A stretch of 64,000 nucleotides of DNA from Symbiodinium natans (GCA_905221605.1 CAJNDS010002552.1:287001-351000), one strand, 5' to 3'. Shown: positions 50,848 through 60,389, numbered from the stretch's first letter. The notes: generated by a model from the sequence alone, not told the origin. Made by a program: numbers and translations.

Positions 50848-51702
50848 ATGGGATCGTGGAAGTGCGCGCATCGACGGGCTGGCTCCCACCTGGCCTTCGA
50901 CCTCGGCATGTGTCTCTTTCCCGGAGCCAAATTCGGCAGGACGATAACTCTTGCAGGCCAGACGTGGAAGAGTCCCGAGCTTCAGAATTCCGAGGTCGGC
51001 GACGACGACCTCAAGGCCGCGTTGAGGCGATTTCGGACAGGTCAGGTGGCACGGCTGGTTGCAAGCAGCTCCTCCTTGCACTCCTCCTCAGTTCGCTGGG
51101 CCCTGGAGTCCTTCTCAGGGCTTCAAGAGTTGTGCCTGAGCGCCTGTGGGTCGGCGAAGATGGGAGCGGAAGTTCAAGCATCCTTGGATTTGTGTACGTC
51201 CTTGAGGTCTCTCCACCTGGATCGGGTGCAGCTGCGCCCACCCCCTGCAAAAGGATTGAGAGAGCTGATCGTGGGCCGTCAGGTGATGCGAGACTTCTGG
51301 GTTCTGGGGCACTTTCCACAGCTGAGAGTTCTGAATGTATCCAGCAAGGCGTTCATCAACGCAACCTGTGGGCAAAAGCATCTGTGGCTGCTCAAGACCT
51401 TCAAGGAGTGCCGCAGTTTGGAAGAAGTTCAAGTCTATTCCGCGGCCGAAGTGACCAATGAGATGCTTGCAGTATTGATGCAGCATGTGCCCGATTTGAA
51501 GAAATTCTCTGGGTGCCACACCTCTCCCTTCGTTGATTTCGGTAGAACGGTTGACTTTCCTTTTGAAGGCGGTGCTCGTCGTTTGGACGCGGGCTCTTTG
51601 TGTACAGAAGCCACGGATGCTTTCACGGCCCATTTCCCTGCCGCCGACATCTTCATCGACGATGTCTACGCGGAAATGTTAGAAGAAGATGACTCTTGGT
51701 AG
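50848..51702 (+). CDS. Intronless leucine-rich-repeat-like protein
   Basis: ATG 50848 to TAG 51700, 284 aa, uninterrupted by repeats or introns. The middle has LRR-like spacing (LESFSGLQELCLSACG, LDLCTSLRSLHLDRVQLRP, LRELIVGRQVM, FPQLRVLNVSSKAF, CRSLEEVQVYSAA), then LMQHVPDLKKFSG and an acidic tail. The frame is open about 50 codons upstream of the ATG without another ATG, including a hydrophobic stretch (TYIVLLFVAVSE), so an upstream exon or leader is possible. Two long overlapping frames exist but lack such regularity. Role likely protein binding. Absence of introns in this intron-dense window suggests a retrocopied gene, which is inference. Confidence 0.75.
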   Translation: MGSWKCAHRRAGSHLAFDLGMCLFPGAKFGRTITLAGQTWKSPELQNSEVGDDDLKAALRRFRTGQVARLVASSSSLHSSSVRWALESFSGLQELCLSACGSAKMGAEVQASLDLCTSLRSLHLDRVQLRPPPAKGLRELIVGRQVMRDFWVLGHFPQLRVLNVSSKAFINATCGQKHLWLLKTFKECRSLEEVQVYSAAEVTNEMLAVLMQHVPDLKKFSGCHTSPFVDFGRTVDFPFEGGARRLDAGSLCTEATDAFTAHFPAADIFIDDVYAEMLEEDDSW

Positions 51703-52395
51703 GCTCCAGCCCTTGGGGACCAAATGAACCATGGAACCGTATGGTCCATATGCCCGAGGGGCCCTAAACCATAGTAGCCAAGATGCCCAGTCGTACCCTT
51801 ATTCCCTTTCTTGGGGGTTGTTTAGGCTCCCTGATCAACCGCCGTCTCAATCCTAGGTTCCTGGGCAACTTAGGTAGAAATCATGCTAGTAGTCGAGGCT
51901 CAACCCTAAACCCTAAACCCTAAACCCTAAACCCTCTCAGTACTCATGGGGTTCGTGTGGTCCCCAAGGCTGAGGACGGCCCTAAGGTGCCGTTCTCCCT
52001 CTGGCCGCAGCAATCGACAAAGTTTGCAAGGTGACCGGATTTTGGGCTTAGGGTTTAGGGTTTCGGGTTTAGGGTTTAGGGTTTCGGGTTTAGGGTTTAG
52101 GCACACCCCAAGCCCGCGCAGTAAGCACTACATCCGGGGGTAGGATGTAGGGTGATTGGTTGGACCGCCTACTCGAACTCCACTCGACAAGGTTTATAGG
52201 TTTTGGGGTTTATATGTTCTATGGGGTTTATAGCTTTTATGGGGGTTATAAGCTTTATGGGGTTTATAAGGTGTAAGGTTTTTGGGGGTCTATAGGGTTT
52301 GTAGGGTGCTTAGGGGGTTTAGAGACGTCTCGTGCCCTTTGAGTGGGCCCCTGCAAGGTTTGTGCCCAAAACCATGGGCCCACAATGTAGAGCAG

Positions 52396-52515
52396 CCTAA
52401 ACCCTAAACCCTAAACCCATAAACCCTAAACCCTAAACCCTAAACCCTAAACCCTAAACCCTAAACCCTAAACCCTAAACCCTAAACCCTAAACCCTAAA
52501 CCCTAAACCCTAAAC
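52396..52515. repeat. CCCTAAA array
   Basis: About 17 units with one CCCATAAA defect. The preceding 52.15-52.39 kb holds T/G-rich degenerate units with GGTTTATAGG motifs and no supported gene. Confidence 0.95.
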
Positions 52516-52610
52516 CCAAGCCCGCTTTAAACCTGGGAAATACCCAAGTACCAAGTCCTGGGTTCAGCCAAGCCCTCTCTAGCCCATTCGCCCCTGCAAC
52601 TGCAACCCTA

Positions 52611-52770
52611 AACCCTACAGAAACTCTATGAAACTCTAAAACTCTTAGAACCCTAAACCCTAAACCCTAAAGCCGCAAACCCCAACCCTAAACCCTAAAC
52701 CCTACAGAAACTCTATGAAACTCTAAAAACTCTTAGAACCCTAAACCCTAAACCCTAAACTGCAAGCCCC
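52611..52770. repeat. Two-copy ~88 bp direct repeat
   Basis: CCCTACAGAAACTCTATGAA then ACTCTAAAACTCTTAGAACC occurs at about 52613 and 52701, each followed by CCCTAAA units. The block duplicated together with its telomere units. Confidence 0.9.
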
Positions 52771-52922
52771 AAAACCCAACAAACAGCAATGACTTCTGTG
52801 GCGCAGGTCGCTGCAACACGCAGTGAAGCGCATGGCTGGCGCCGCGAGCGCGTGGCGGTGGAGGAGAAGGCTGCCCTCTGATTGCTCTAAGGCTAATTAG
52901 GGCCGGTTTTTCAGTAACTTGG

Positions 52923-53100
52923 CCCTCGGTCCTTTCGTTTAGGGTTTCGGGGCTGAGGGTCCAGAAAGCTGATGATGCCCCAGCACAGCCTAAACGCCGC
53001 GGTTTCGGGCTTCAGGGTTCACCCTCAACCCTAAACGCTAAACCCTAAACCTAGAAACCCTAAACCCTAACCCCCTCGGTCCTTTCGTTTAGGGTTTCGG
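52923..53100. repeat. 28-bp exact direct duplication 150 bp apart
   Basis: CCCTCGGTCCTTTCGTTTAG then GGTTTCGG is at 52923-52950 and again at 53073-53100. Between them are a short island and CCCTAAA units. Confidence 0.92.
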
Positions 53101-53179
53101 ACCTGGGGCCCCACAGAGTCTAAGCCTTTAAGGAGGAGGCGGGGAGGCCGAGAGCTTCTTCAAGACTTAGGGCTTTCGG

Positions 53180-53197
53180 TTTTTTTTTTTTTTTTTT

Positions 53198-53227
<30 letters not shown>
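53180..53227. repeat. Poly-T/poly-G block (T28G20)
   Basis: The longest of four TnGn blocks. It is followed by TACAGGTTTATACTTTGAGG. Confidence 0.95.
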
Positions 53228-53228
<1 letters not shown>

Positions 53229-53505
53229 ACAGGTTTATACTTTGAGGTTCTATAGAGTTTCATTACCAGTACAGGGATCATATATCGGGGTTTGGGGTCT
53301 CGAGCTTTTAAGCACTAAGCTCTCTAAGCTCTTAACCCTACCACTCTGAATCGGCCTTTGTAGGGCTTTAGTGGTAGCTTGGGTTAAGGCATTCTGGGTG
53401 GCCTCAGGGGTTTAGGCGGTTTTTGGGTTCAGTGTGGGTTTAGGCTTGGGGGGCTGCGGGGCTTTAGTGTTCGAGATTGCTTAGGGAAAATCCTAAGCTA
53501 CACCC

Positions 53506-53799
53506 TGACAGGAGCCGATCGCAGCCTCGCTAGCATGGCCATTCGTCACATGCTTGGATTCGTGAACACGAGTCCATCTATCCATCCATCTATCTGTAGA
53601 AATTCTTATACACCCTGTAGAAGTATCTGGAACTCGAATCATAGCAAACAATACATGTATACATTTTCATATAATATGTACAATATATGTATATATATAT
53701 ATATATTTCGTTTGTTAATGATATGTTTGCTTCATGATATCATATTAAACAGGTTGTGCTGATGCACATACCACCGCCTGAAGTCCATGAAGAGCCCTG
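53506..53799 (+). CDS. Tentative exon pair around an AT-rich intron
   Basis: Exon 53506-53572 reads TLTGADRSLASMAIRHMLGF then VNTS. A ~180 bp AT-rich intron with CATC and TA repeats follows. ATTAAACAG|G then opens VVLMHIPPPEVHEEP to TGA 53797. The intron's base composition resembles an ordinary intron rather than telomere sequence. Family unknown. Confidence 0.45.
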
Positions 53800-53917
53800 A
53801 ATCTGGTAGCATGAGAACCTTTTTTCGACCCACAGACAGAAGAGGGTTTAAGGTTTTGGATTTAAGGTTTGGGGTGTATAGGGCTCACCCAGACAGTAGC
53901 TATCCTGCGCTGGAGCC

Positions 53918-54113
53918 ATGGAGCCCCCGAAGCTGGTCCTCCACCATGTGGGCGTCAGCCAGCGTGGGACCATCATGGCGGCACTGTCACCAAACGACCG
54001 CGGGGAGGCCACGCGCTTTGAGGAATATGTGCGAACGGCGCCGTTCGCACCCTTCATGCGCGAGGTGCTCCACGTGATCGAGGAGGAGCAACCTTTAAAG
54101 GATCACAACAATC
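53918..54113 (+). CDS. Tentative first exon, unknown protein
   Basis: From ATG 53918: MEPPKLVLHHVGVSQRGTIM then AALSPNDRGEATRFEEYVRT and APFAPFMREVLHVIEEEQ. GC-rich, helical, 60 codons. GTGCGAACGGCGCCGTTCGCAC at 54030 is a perfect palindrome within the coding sequence. Family unknown. Confidence 0.52.
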
Positions 54114-54529
54114 TAAACACCTACAAGCTCTTGAGGGTTAATTACACCCTAGATGCTTGAGGATTATGAGCCGTAAGCCCCTGAACCCTTAAAGATCATG
54201 AGCCACCCCTATAAAAGCCCTTGAGGATATTGAACCTGAAGCCCGAGCATGACAGGGGTGTCTCGTCGCAACAAAATAGTTGCGAGAGTTTTTTGAAATT
54301 TCTTCTAGAACCCAATTGTGGCTTTTGCGTCTGAGAAGTATCTGCATTGTGTGTCGTTGTAGCCCACCATCCCGAAACTCCAAACCGACAAATGGTCATG
54401 CAGCCCTGAACCCCTGAAAGCCCTAGGCACCCAAACCCTAAAGCCCAACTGCCCCAAACCCAACATCCTAGCCAACCGAAGCCCGATTCCCTAAACCCCT
54501 AAACACTAAGCCCAAGAGTAAAAAAAAAA

Positions 54530-54690
54530 GAGGAGCTTGGCCTGACTTCTTACCACCTTCGGGTGCTTCCCTGGCCGGGCGCTGCCACCGATCTTCCCGC
54601 AGCGGCTTCCGGGGATGAACCCCTGGCCCTCTTCTTGCTGACAGAGGCGGGGTTTTCGGTGTTTTCTTCACAGTCTTTTGTTGCAGGGGG
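54530..54690. CDS. Coding island, strand ambiguous
   Basis: The minus strand reads DCEENTENPASVSKKRARGS then SPEAAAGRSVAAPGQGSTRR with a GTGGTAAG donor-like right edge. The plus strand reads EELGLTSYHLRVLPWPGAAT then DLPAAASGDEPLALFLLTEA to TAG. Both look like protein. The minus reading is favoured slightly by the splice edge. Confidence 0.4.
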
Positions 54691-55082
54691 GATCTAGTGA
54701 TCTAGGGGTTTGTGCTTTTTTTGCTGGGTTTATGGGCTTTTTTGTGCGCGATTTCGGGACCTGAGGGTAGTAGGGTTCGGGGGTTTGAGGGCTGATGGGA
54801 TGATGGCTCCATGGACATGGCTTGAGGGTTAAATGTTGTGCGGAAGTGCAGCCTAAACCCTAAACCCTAAACCCTAAACCATGAAGGGCGCGCGGCCTGT
54901 CTGCGAAGCGGCGGCGGCTGCTGGCCCCTCAGCGAATCGGATTGGCTCAAGACTTTGCATTTCTGCGACGGGGGGATTAGGGCAGCTTATGATACAAAAG
55001 AACAGAATGCACTTAATGACTTCTGAACCCTGAACCCTGAACCCTAAACCCAGACCCCCAAGCCCCGAAACCATAGCCAAGG

Positions 55083-55186
55083 TTTCTTGGTCTACGTGGC
55101 GGGGACGAACGCCGTGGTGCGCTTCATTCCTGCGATGCCCAACGCCGATGATCTGGATGCCCCGATCATCTACCAGGAGGGCTTAG
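55083..55186 (+). CDS. Tentative exon, unknown protein
   Basis: CATAGCCAAG|G opens FLVYVAGTNAVVRFIPAMPN then ADDLDAPIIYQEGL. Beta-strand-rich composition. An upstream island at 54881-54970 starts with ATG and an alanine run. Confidence 0.45.
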
Positions 55187-55926
55187 GGATGCCACGGTTT
55201 TAGGGTTTAGGGTTTAGCGTTTAAGGTTTAGGGTTTAGGGTTTAGAGTTTAGGGCTTCGTAAGGTTCAGGGCTTAGGGTCTAGGATGCCATGGATTCTGG
55301 AGGTTTTTTGGCGGCTGACTCAGAGTAGCCAATAAAAACCGTTCAGGGTTTCGAGTTCCGAGTTTGAGGCCTTTAGTTTTTGCAGCTTCAGGGTTCAGGG
55401 TTCAGAGTTTGAGGCGTTTAGCTTTTGTAGCAGGGTAGGTATCTGACATGTTCGCCATGCATGCCTTTTTTTGAATGCACGGGGAGAGTAGGGTCCTGGT
55501 AGGGTTGCCAGGGCACAGCTGAGCTCATTAAGTCACCCTGAATGCAGTTTGGAATGGCAGGCCTGTCTCAGAGGTGAAGGTTTGGGGAGTTAGAGTTTCA
55601 TTTAGGGGCTTCAAAGCTCCTCTTGTAGAGTTTAGGTTTAGGGCTTCGGGGTCTAAACCCCCCGAACCCTACCCTAACCCACAACCTGCCGGAAAGCCTT
55701 GAAGCCCCTGAGCCCTAGACCCTTGAGCCTTTGAGAAAAACCATCTAAATATTTTTGCCGTTTAAGCCATGAACAGCTGCAAAAAACCCTTCCGCCCTTT
55801 GAACACTTAAACCATGAAACCTTCAAACCTCTGTTTTCTTCCAATTTAAGCCTTCTAAGCCCTTAAAACCCCGAAGGCTCTGAAGCGCCCATCAAGAGCC
55901 CGGTTTGCCATCAGTTGCCCTGCTAG

Positions 55927-56005
55927 GATGCCTCTGGGAAGCACGTGGAGGTGCCGGGCCTCACGTTGCGGAGTTGCCTGATCCGCGGGGAGGAGCTATC
56001 AGGGT
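55927..56005 (+). CDS. Exon interrupted by a family F element
   Basis: TGCTAG|G opens DASGKHVEVPGLTLRSCLIR then GEELSGW. The last 14 bases are the left copy of a duplication that recurs after the element at 56105-56118. Family unknown. Confidence 0.52.
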
Positions 56006-56104
56006 GGCTCTTCCTAGGGAATGGGGGGAATGAGGTACCCCTACATAATCCCTTAAAGGGTATATACAGGGCCCTAGTTCCTTCATTCCCTGCTAAGAAC
56101 CAGG
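56006..56104. mobile_element. Family F element with 14-bp target duplication
   Basis: GGAGCTATCAGGGT (55992-56005) and GGAGCTACCAGGGT (56105-56118) flank the element. Ends TGGCTCTTCCTAGGGAATG-like and CATTCCCTGCTAAGAACCA are inverted repeats. Confidence 0.82.
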
Positions 56105-56350
56105 GGAGCTACCAGGGTTTCTGGTTCTTGCGTGTTGATTCAATGGGTTTAAAGAACTTAGGGTCTCCAGGGCTCCATGGTGTTTACGGTTTTCAGAACT
56201 ACCAGGGTTTCTGGCTCTTGCGGGTTTATGTTATTGAGGGTCTTAAGGGCCTAGCAGTGTTTTGGGTTTTCAGGGCTTAAAGGTTTTCAGGGGTAGTATT
56301 ATACTTTGTGGGTCTGAGGGAGCTTCGCGTACTTCAGAGTTTGGGGCTTC

Positions 56351-56614
56351 ATGGTTTTCTCGGGTATGAGGAAAGCCCGCAACCCTGAGCCCTGTTGTGC
56401 GCTTTTGGTAGGCGTTAGGGCAACTCGCCGGGTGTGGAATGCTTCAGAAATAGCAGCCAAAGGGGCTATCCTCATAAACCTTGCACAAGCTAAACTGCAT
56501 ACAACCCTAAAGAACCTCAAGAACTCCAAACCTAAAGGCCCTCGAGCCCGAAAACCACCCTCCGTCAGAATTGGTGTTACCTTTTCTTCCTGGTGGCTCC
56601 TAGAGCAACGATAA
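56351..56614 (+). CDS. Open frame of 87 codons, unknown protein
   Basis: Free of telomere repeats: RRVWNASEIAAKGAILINLA then QAKLHTTLKNLKNSKPKG and ARKPPSVRIGVTFSSWWLLE to TAA. The antisense frame is longer but crosses repeat units. A terminal exon is likely. Confidence 0.45.
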   Translation: MVFSGMRKARNPEPCCALLVGVRATRRVWNASEIAAKGAILINLAQAKLHTTLKNLKNSKPKGPRARKPPSVRIGVTFSSWWLLEQR

Positions 56615-56690
56615 GGGCGATCGAATTTTGGGAAATGTTGCACATATCCCCCAAGCCCCAAACTCCAAACCCTAAACCCTAAACCCTCCG

Positions 56691-56783
56691 GAACTCCCCG
56701 GAGCGGCGCCGCGGAGGAGCCCGAGGCTATCGTCCGATGCAGCCTCGACTTCCAGGGCAGATCTTGCTTCCCGGTCTTGTAGT
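56691..56783 (+). CDS. Tentative terminal exon, unknown protein
   Basis: GTPRSGAAEEPEAIVRCSLD then FQGRSCFPVL to TAG. GC-rich and repeat-free. Family unknown. Confidence 0.47.
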
Positions 56784-57067
56784 TTAGCCCTAAACCCTAA
56801 ACCCTAAGTTGGGGTTTGGGGATGCTAGGGCTGAGGGTTTATAGGGTTTAGGTGCTTAGCGCTTTAGGGTTCTTGGGTTTTTAGGGTGTTAAATTAAGGG
56901 CCCTAGGGTTTCACGCTTTAGGGGTCAGAGTTTTCTTACTACAGCTTCGAGTGAATCACGGAGTCACGGTTCAAAGGTGACGAAAAAGGACGCGGTGCAG
57001 GGGTTTAGATACTAGGGTCTGCCCAAGCCCTATCAACATCCTAAACCCTATGCCCGGAACTCCTAGC

Positions 57068-57178
57068 AGGCTACGTGGTGGTGATGGCGCCGAACTCCCG
57101 AGCCTCCCTCGCTGCGAGCAAGAACAGCGAAGTCGTGCGCAGGCAGAGCGAGCTCGATGATGAGGATGGGGCCTTGAG
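57068..57178 (+). CDS. Tentative exon, unknown protein
   Basis: CCTAGCAG|G opens YVVVMAPNSRASLAASKNSE then VVRRQSELDDEDGALR. A hydrophobic strand followed by a charged helix. Family unknown. Confidence 0.45.
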
Positions 57179-57359
57179 GCTATTTAGGATCGAGGGGCTC
57201 AAGTTTTGGGTTTGGTTAGTTTGGGGCTAGAGGTTTAGGGCTTAGGGGGTTTAACTAGTCAGTGTAGGGGTCTAGGGGTCTAGGACCATAAAGGTTTTGG
57301 CGCATGTACCAGTAGGGCTCATATAGCCGAAGTCGCGCAAACCGCTAGACCCCTTTTAG

Positions 57360-57823
57360 CATGCTGTTGTTGCCTTCGCCTTTAAGAATTTGTGTAGAGA
57401 CCCATCTCCCAAATTCCTTACTCAGAATTCGTATGTAAACTCCATCGGGGGTGAGGGTTCCTAGGGTCCACTAAACCCCCCTGAACTCCCTAAACGAACT
57501 CCCTGAACCCCCAACCGCCATAGCTTCGAAAACCCGCAACCAGGAAGCATACACCCCAAACGGCCCCTGCACGCCGCCCTCAGGTGAGGGTTCAGGGTTT
57601 AGGGTCTAAGCCCGAAGCCCCAACCCCTTAAACCCTTAAGCCGCAAACCCCTGAACCCTGAACCCCCAAACCCCTGAACCCTAAACCCCCTACTCCCCTA
57701 AACCCTAAACCCCCCCAGAACCCTGAGGAGCTGGCGACCTTTTGGCGCGTTGGCGCTGAGGCGTCCGAAAGCCACGGCGGCTTCGATGAGATGCACCTGA
57801 CGCTGCGCAGGATTCCACCCTAA
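57360..57823 (+). CDS. Tentative multi-exon stretch, unknown protein
   Basis: Three islands: 57360-57463 (HAVVAFAFKNLCRDPSPKFL on to TAG), 57513-57582 (AIASKTRNQEAYTPNGPCTP, ending CCTCAG|GTGAGG) and 57719-57823 (NPEELATFWRVGAEASESHG then GFDEMHLTLRRIPP to TAA). The third is the strongest. The phases of the second and third do not join simply, so they may be separate genes. Confidence 0.45.
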
Positions 57824-57959
57824 GTCCTGGTTCTTCGGGTTTAGGGTTTAGGGTTTCGGGTTTAGGGTTTAGGGTTTGGGGTTTAGGGCTTTTGGGTGAG
57901 GGCCCTATATACACCCTTTAAGAGATTACATAGGGCACCCCTCCTTATACCTAAACCGC

Positions 57960-58017
57960 CCTAAACCCTAAACCCTAAACCCTAAACCCTAAACCCTAAA
58001 CCCTAAACCCTAAACCT
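57960..58017. repeat. CCCTAAA array
   Basis: About eight units just before a coding-like island. Confidence 0.94.
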
Positions 58018-58029
58018 AAAGCGCGAACT

Positions 58030-58127
58030 GAGGGTCGAAGTAAATCGCTCAGGAACGCCGGCAACTTTCAGAACGTCGCGCACATGCACCTCAAGGTCTC
58101 TCGGACCGTTTGCTCGAAGATTGGTGT
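58030..58127 (+). CDS. Tentative exon before a family B element
   Basis: GAACTGAG|GG opens SKSLRNAGNFQNVAHMHLKV then SRTVCSKIGVK, ending where the family B element starts. Possibly upstream exon of the UIM-containing gene. Family unknown. Confidence 0.45.
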
Positions 58128-58132
58128 TAAGG

Positions 58133-58234
58133 CTTAGTAGTAGAGTAGGTAACCTTTAACCTTTTTGGGTTAATATATTCCCCTTATAATCCCAAAGGTT
58201 AACCTTTAAAACCCCTAGGTACTGGACAGCTAAG
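58133..58234. mobile_element. Family B element, second near-identical copy
   Basis: CTTAGTAGTAGAGTAGGTAA to GGTACTGGACAGCTAAG, differing from the 28520 copy at only a few bases. Recent mobility is implied. Confidence 0.92.
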
Positions 58235-58246
58235 AAGGGGCTAGGG

Positions 58247-58400
58247 TTTAAGGATTAGAGGGTTTAAGGATGTAGGTTTCAAGAGGGTTTAAGGATATAG
58301 GGTTTAAGGATGTAGGTTTCAAGAGGGTTTAAGGATATAGGGTTTAAGGATGAAAGGATGTAGGTGTTAAGAGGTTTTAAGGATATAGGGTTAAAAGGAT
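58247..58400. repeat. Three-copy ~43 bp tandem repeat
   Basis: GTTTAAGGATGTAGGTTTCA then AGAGGGTTTAAGGATATAGG repeats, diverging in the last copy. Telomere-like in origin. Confidence 0.8.
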
Positions 58401-58480
58401 TTGTCTGGGGATAAAGATTTCGGTTGCAGAAGAGTTTACGGTTTAAGCGTTTAATGGTTTAGGGTCTGCTTTAAAAAATT

Positions 58481-59153
58481 GCGGATGAAGTGAAGGTCTG
58501 GATTGATCTCACGAAGTTCGAGTCCCTTTGGTCTGGCCAGGACGTCTACGAAAAGCTGTGCCTCGACATCCGGTTTAGGGTTTAGGGTGTATGGGTTTAG
58601 GGTGTCACCAAGGTGCTAACCTCCTGAAAACCTCATCCCTGATCCCGAAACGCTAAGCCCTAAACCCTAAACCCTGAACCCTGAACCCTGAACCCTGAAC
58701 CCTGAACCCTGAACCCTGAACCCTGAACCCTGAACCCTGAACCCTAACCGCTTGAAGGAGGGAGCCCCTGGGCCAGACCTTTAACACCCCCCAAAAAAGT
58801 TAGACCCAAGGGCTACAGTAGCGGCCCTAAACCCTAAACCCCAAACCCTAAACCCTAAACCCCCCAAAGTTAAAACCTACCGGCTACACTAGCGGCTACC
58901 TGCTCGGGGCCCTCTGGAATCGGTAATGTGGGTTTACAGGGTTTAAGGGTTTAGGAGGTTTAGGGTTTGCAGGGTTTTTGGGTTTATAGGCCTTCCAGGG
59001 TTTGGGCCTTAGGGTTGGTGGTTAGGGCCCAGGTACGCGGAGCGCAAGCGGCGCGAGAAGCCCAAGAAAGGCGCCCCGGCAGAGGCGGCTCCGGCGGAGG
59101 AATTGGACGAGGAGCTGGCAGCAGCCATTGCACTGTCAATGGAGCAGAGCTAG
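58481..59153 (+). CDS. Protein ending in a ubiquitin-interacting motif, at least 3 exons
   Basis: Exon 58491-58572 (possibly from 58481) reads KVWIDLTKFESLWSGQDVYE then KLCLDI, with donor CG|GTTTAGG from a telomere unit. Exon 58882-58922 reads GYTSGYLLGALWN and ends CG|GTAATG. Exon 59033-59153 follows GCCCAG|G and reads YAERKRREKPKKGAPAEAAP then AEELDEELAAAIALSMEQS to TAG 59151. The last two join in frame (WNRYAERK). DEELAAAIALSMEQ fits the UIM consensus (acidic patch, central Ala, conserved Ser), which binds ubiquitin. The join of the first two was not solved because GGCTACASTAGCGGC is duplicated there. Confidence 0.7.
58672..58745. repeat. Homogenised variant array (CCCTGAA)n
   Basis: About ten tandem CCCTGAA units (TTCAGGG on the other strand) between CCCTAAA units. 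One single-base variant has been amplified as a block. Confidence 0.95.
58811..58896. repeat. 15-bp direct duplication around a telomere tract
   Basis: GGCTACAGTAGCGGC (58811-58825) and GGCTACACTAGCGGC (58882-58896), one mismatch, flank CCCTAAA units. CCCCCCAAA and GTT also precede each copy, so the duplicated piece may be about 40 bp. Confidence 0.8.
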
Positions 59154-59249
59154 AGGGACAAAAGAGCTATGGGAGGGTTTAGGGTTTAGGGTTCAGGGTT
59201 CAGGGTTTAGGGTTTAGGGCTTAGGGTTTAGTTTAGGGTCCAGGGTTTA

Positions 59250-59448
59250 GGGTTTACATCTACCAATACAAACATTCGTAGCTGAAAAAGCCCCGCTAGA
59301 TCTGGGGCAGAGCACTGAAAGCCAAAAGGCAGACGCGCCAAAACAAGCAGCAACAACAGAACATAGAAACCTCTCACCATATGGAAGTCATCTGAATGGG
59401 AAATTCCTGGGAAGGGTTCTCGGATTCTCGGTACCGCGCAGGGTTTAG
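59250..59448 (+). CDS. Tentative terminal exon of ~64 codons
   Basis: GGGTTTAG|G opens LHLPIQTFVAEKAPLDLGQS then TESQKADAPKQAATTEHRNL and SPYGSHLNGKFLGRVLGFSV to TAG 59446. The acceptor would be a telomere unit. It could instead be 3' sequence of the UIM gene. Family unknown. Confidence 0.48.
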
Positions 59449-59774
59449 GTCGTTCCTATTTGGGCACGAAGCACACCAACCAACGTGGCCATGCTTCAGT
59501 GCTTTACCCCTAAACCTTAAAACCCTTAAACCCTAAACCCTACACCGCATCTATCCTGGCCTAAACCCGCAACAAATCCCTAAACCACAAACCCTAAACC
59601 CTAATCCCCAAAGATGTGTTCGGTGCTTCAGTCTAGGGTTCCAGGTAGGGCCCCTTAATTTGGGTCCCTTCTTTTTCACCCTTATATACACTAGGCAGGT
59701 TTAGGGTTTAGGGTTTAGGGATTCGGGACTAGGGACTAGGGACTAGGGATTAGTTTAGGGTTTGGGGTTTAGGG

Positions 59775-59880
59775 TTTGGCGACCATCCTAAAGGCCCATG
59801 GTTTCGACAACAGATTTAGGGTTTGGAGATCTTGGCGAGGCGGCTTCGAGCTGCGGCCAGCGCAAGCTGATCCGAGGGGG
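59775..59880 (+). CDS. Two tentative mini-exons
   Basis: ATILKAHGFDNR (59780-59815) and an island open in two frames (GDLGEAASSCGQRKLIRG or WRSWRGGFELRPAQADPRG, 59820-59878), separated by one telomere unit. Confidence 0.35.
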
Positions 59881-59988
59881 TTTAGGGTTTAGGGTTCAGG
59901 GTTTAGGGTTTAGGGTTTAGGGTTTAGGGGTATTTTGGAGGACGCAGTTGCCCCTAAACCCTAAAACCTAAAGCCTTAGGATGCATGA

Positions 59989-60105
59989 CTTACGGGTATT
60001 CTTGGGTTGTGGGAAGCTTCAAGGCGTGAACGCTTGATTGTTAGACGTGTTTTGGTGGTTTCGAATCGGAGCCTAGCATCCGAAGAACGCGTGGGTAGTT
60101 CTTAA
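59989..60105 (+). CDS. Tentative terminal exon, unknown protein
   Basis: LTGILGLWEASRRERLIVRR then VLVVSNRSLASEERVGSS to TAA 60103. Repeat-free. Family unknown. Confidence 0.42.
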   Translation, partial: LTGILGLWEASRRERLIVRRVLVVSNRSLASEERVGSS

Positions 60106-60389
60106 GGCAGGCTACATGGAGAAAGAACTTGAGCCCCCCCCCCCCCGTTGACCGTCAACCTTCATTCTTTGTCACAGCTTCTCGTCTTGCTTCTGAACCC
60201 TAGATCCATATGCGGGTTTCCGAAAATAGGGGTGCCCTTTTTTGGGGGTCTCTTCAAGGTTCTCTTCTATTTGGGTAGGCACCCCCTTGACAAGGGCATG
60301 CCCCCATTTTTTGTGAAATACCCATGTGGTTTCCAGGTTACATTTTCAAGCTTAAGGGTTCAAGGTTCCCGGAACCCCCAAACCCTACG

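Noticed and set aside
50694-51461. A 255-codon frame and long antisense frames overlapping the LRR-like gene
   Set aside because: Only the 50848-51702 frame shows regular LRR spacing; the others are Arg/Ser/Gly-rich shadows typical of GC-rich coding DNA.
53535-53762. A 75-codon frame through the AT-rich stretch
   Set aside because: Past 53572 it is simple-sequence (CATC, TA) intron-like DNA; only the first part is kept as a tentative exon.
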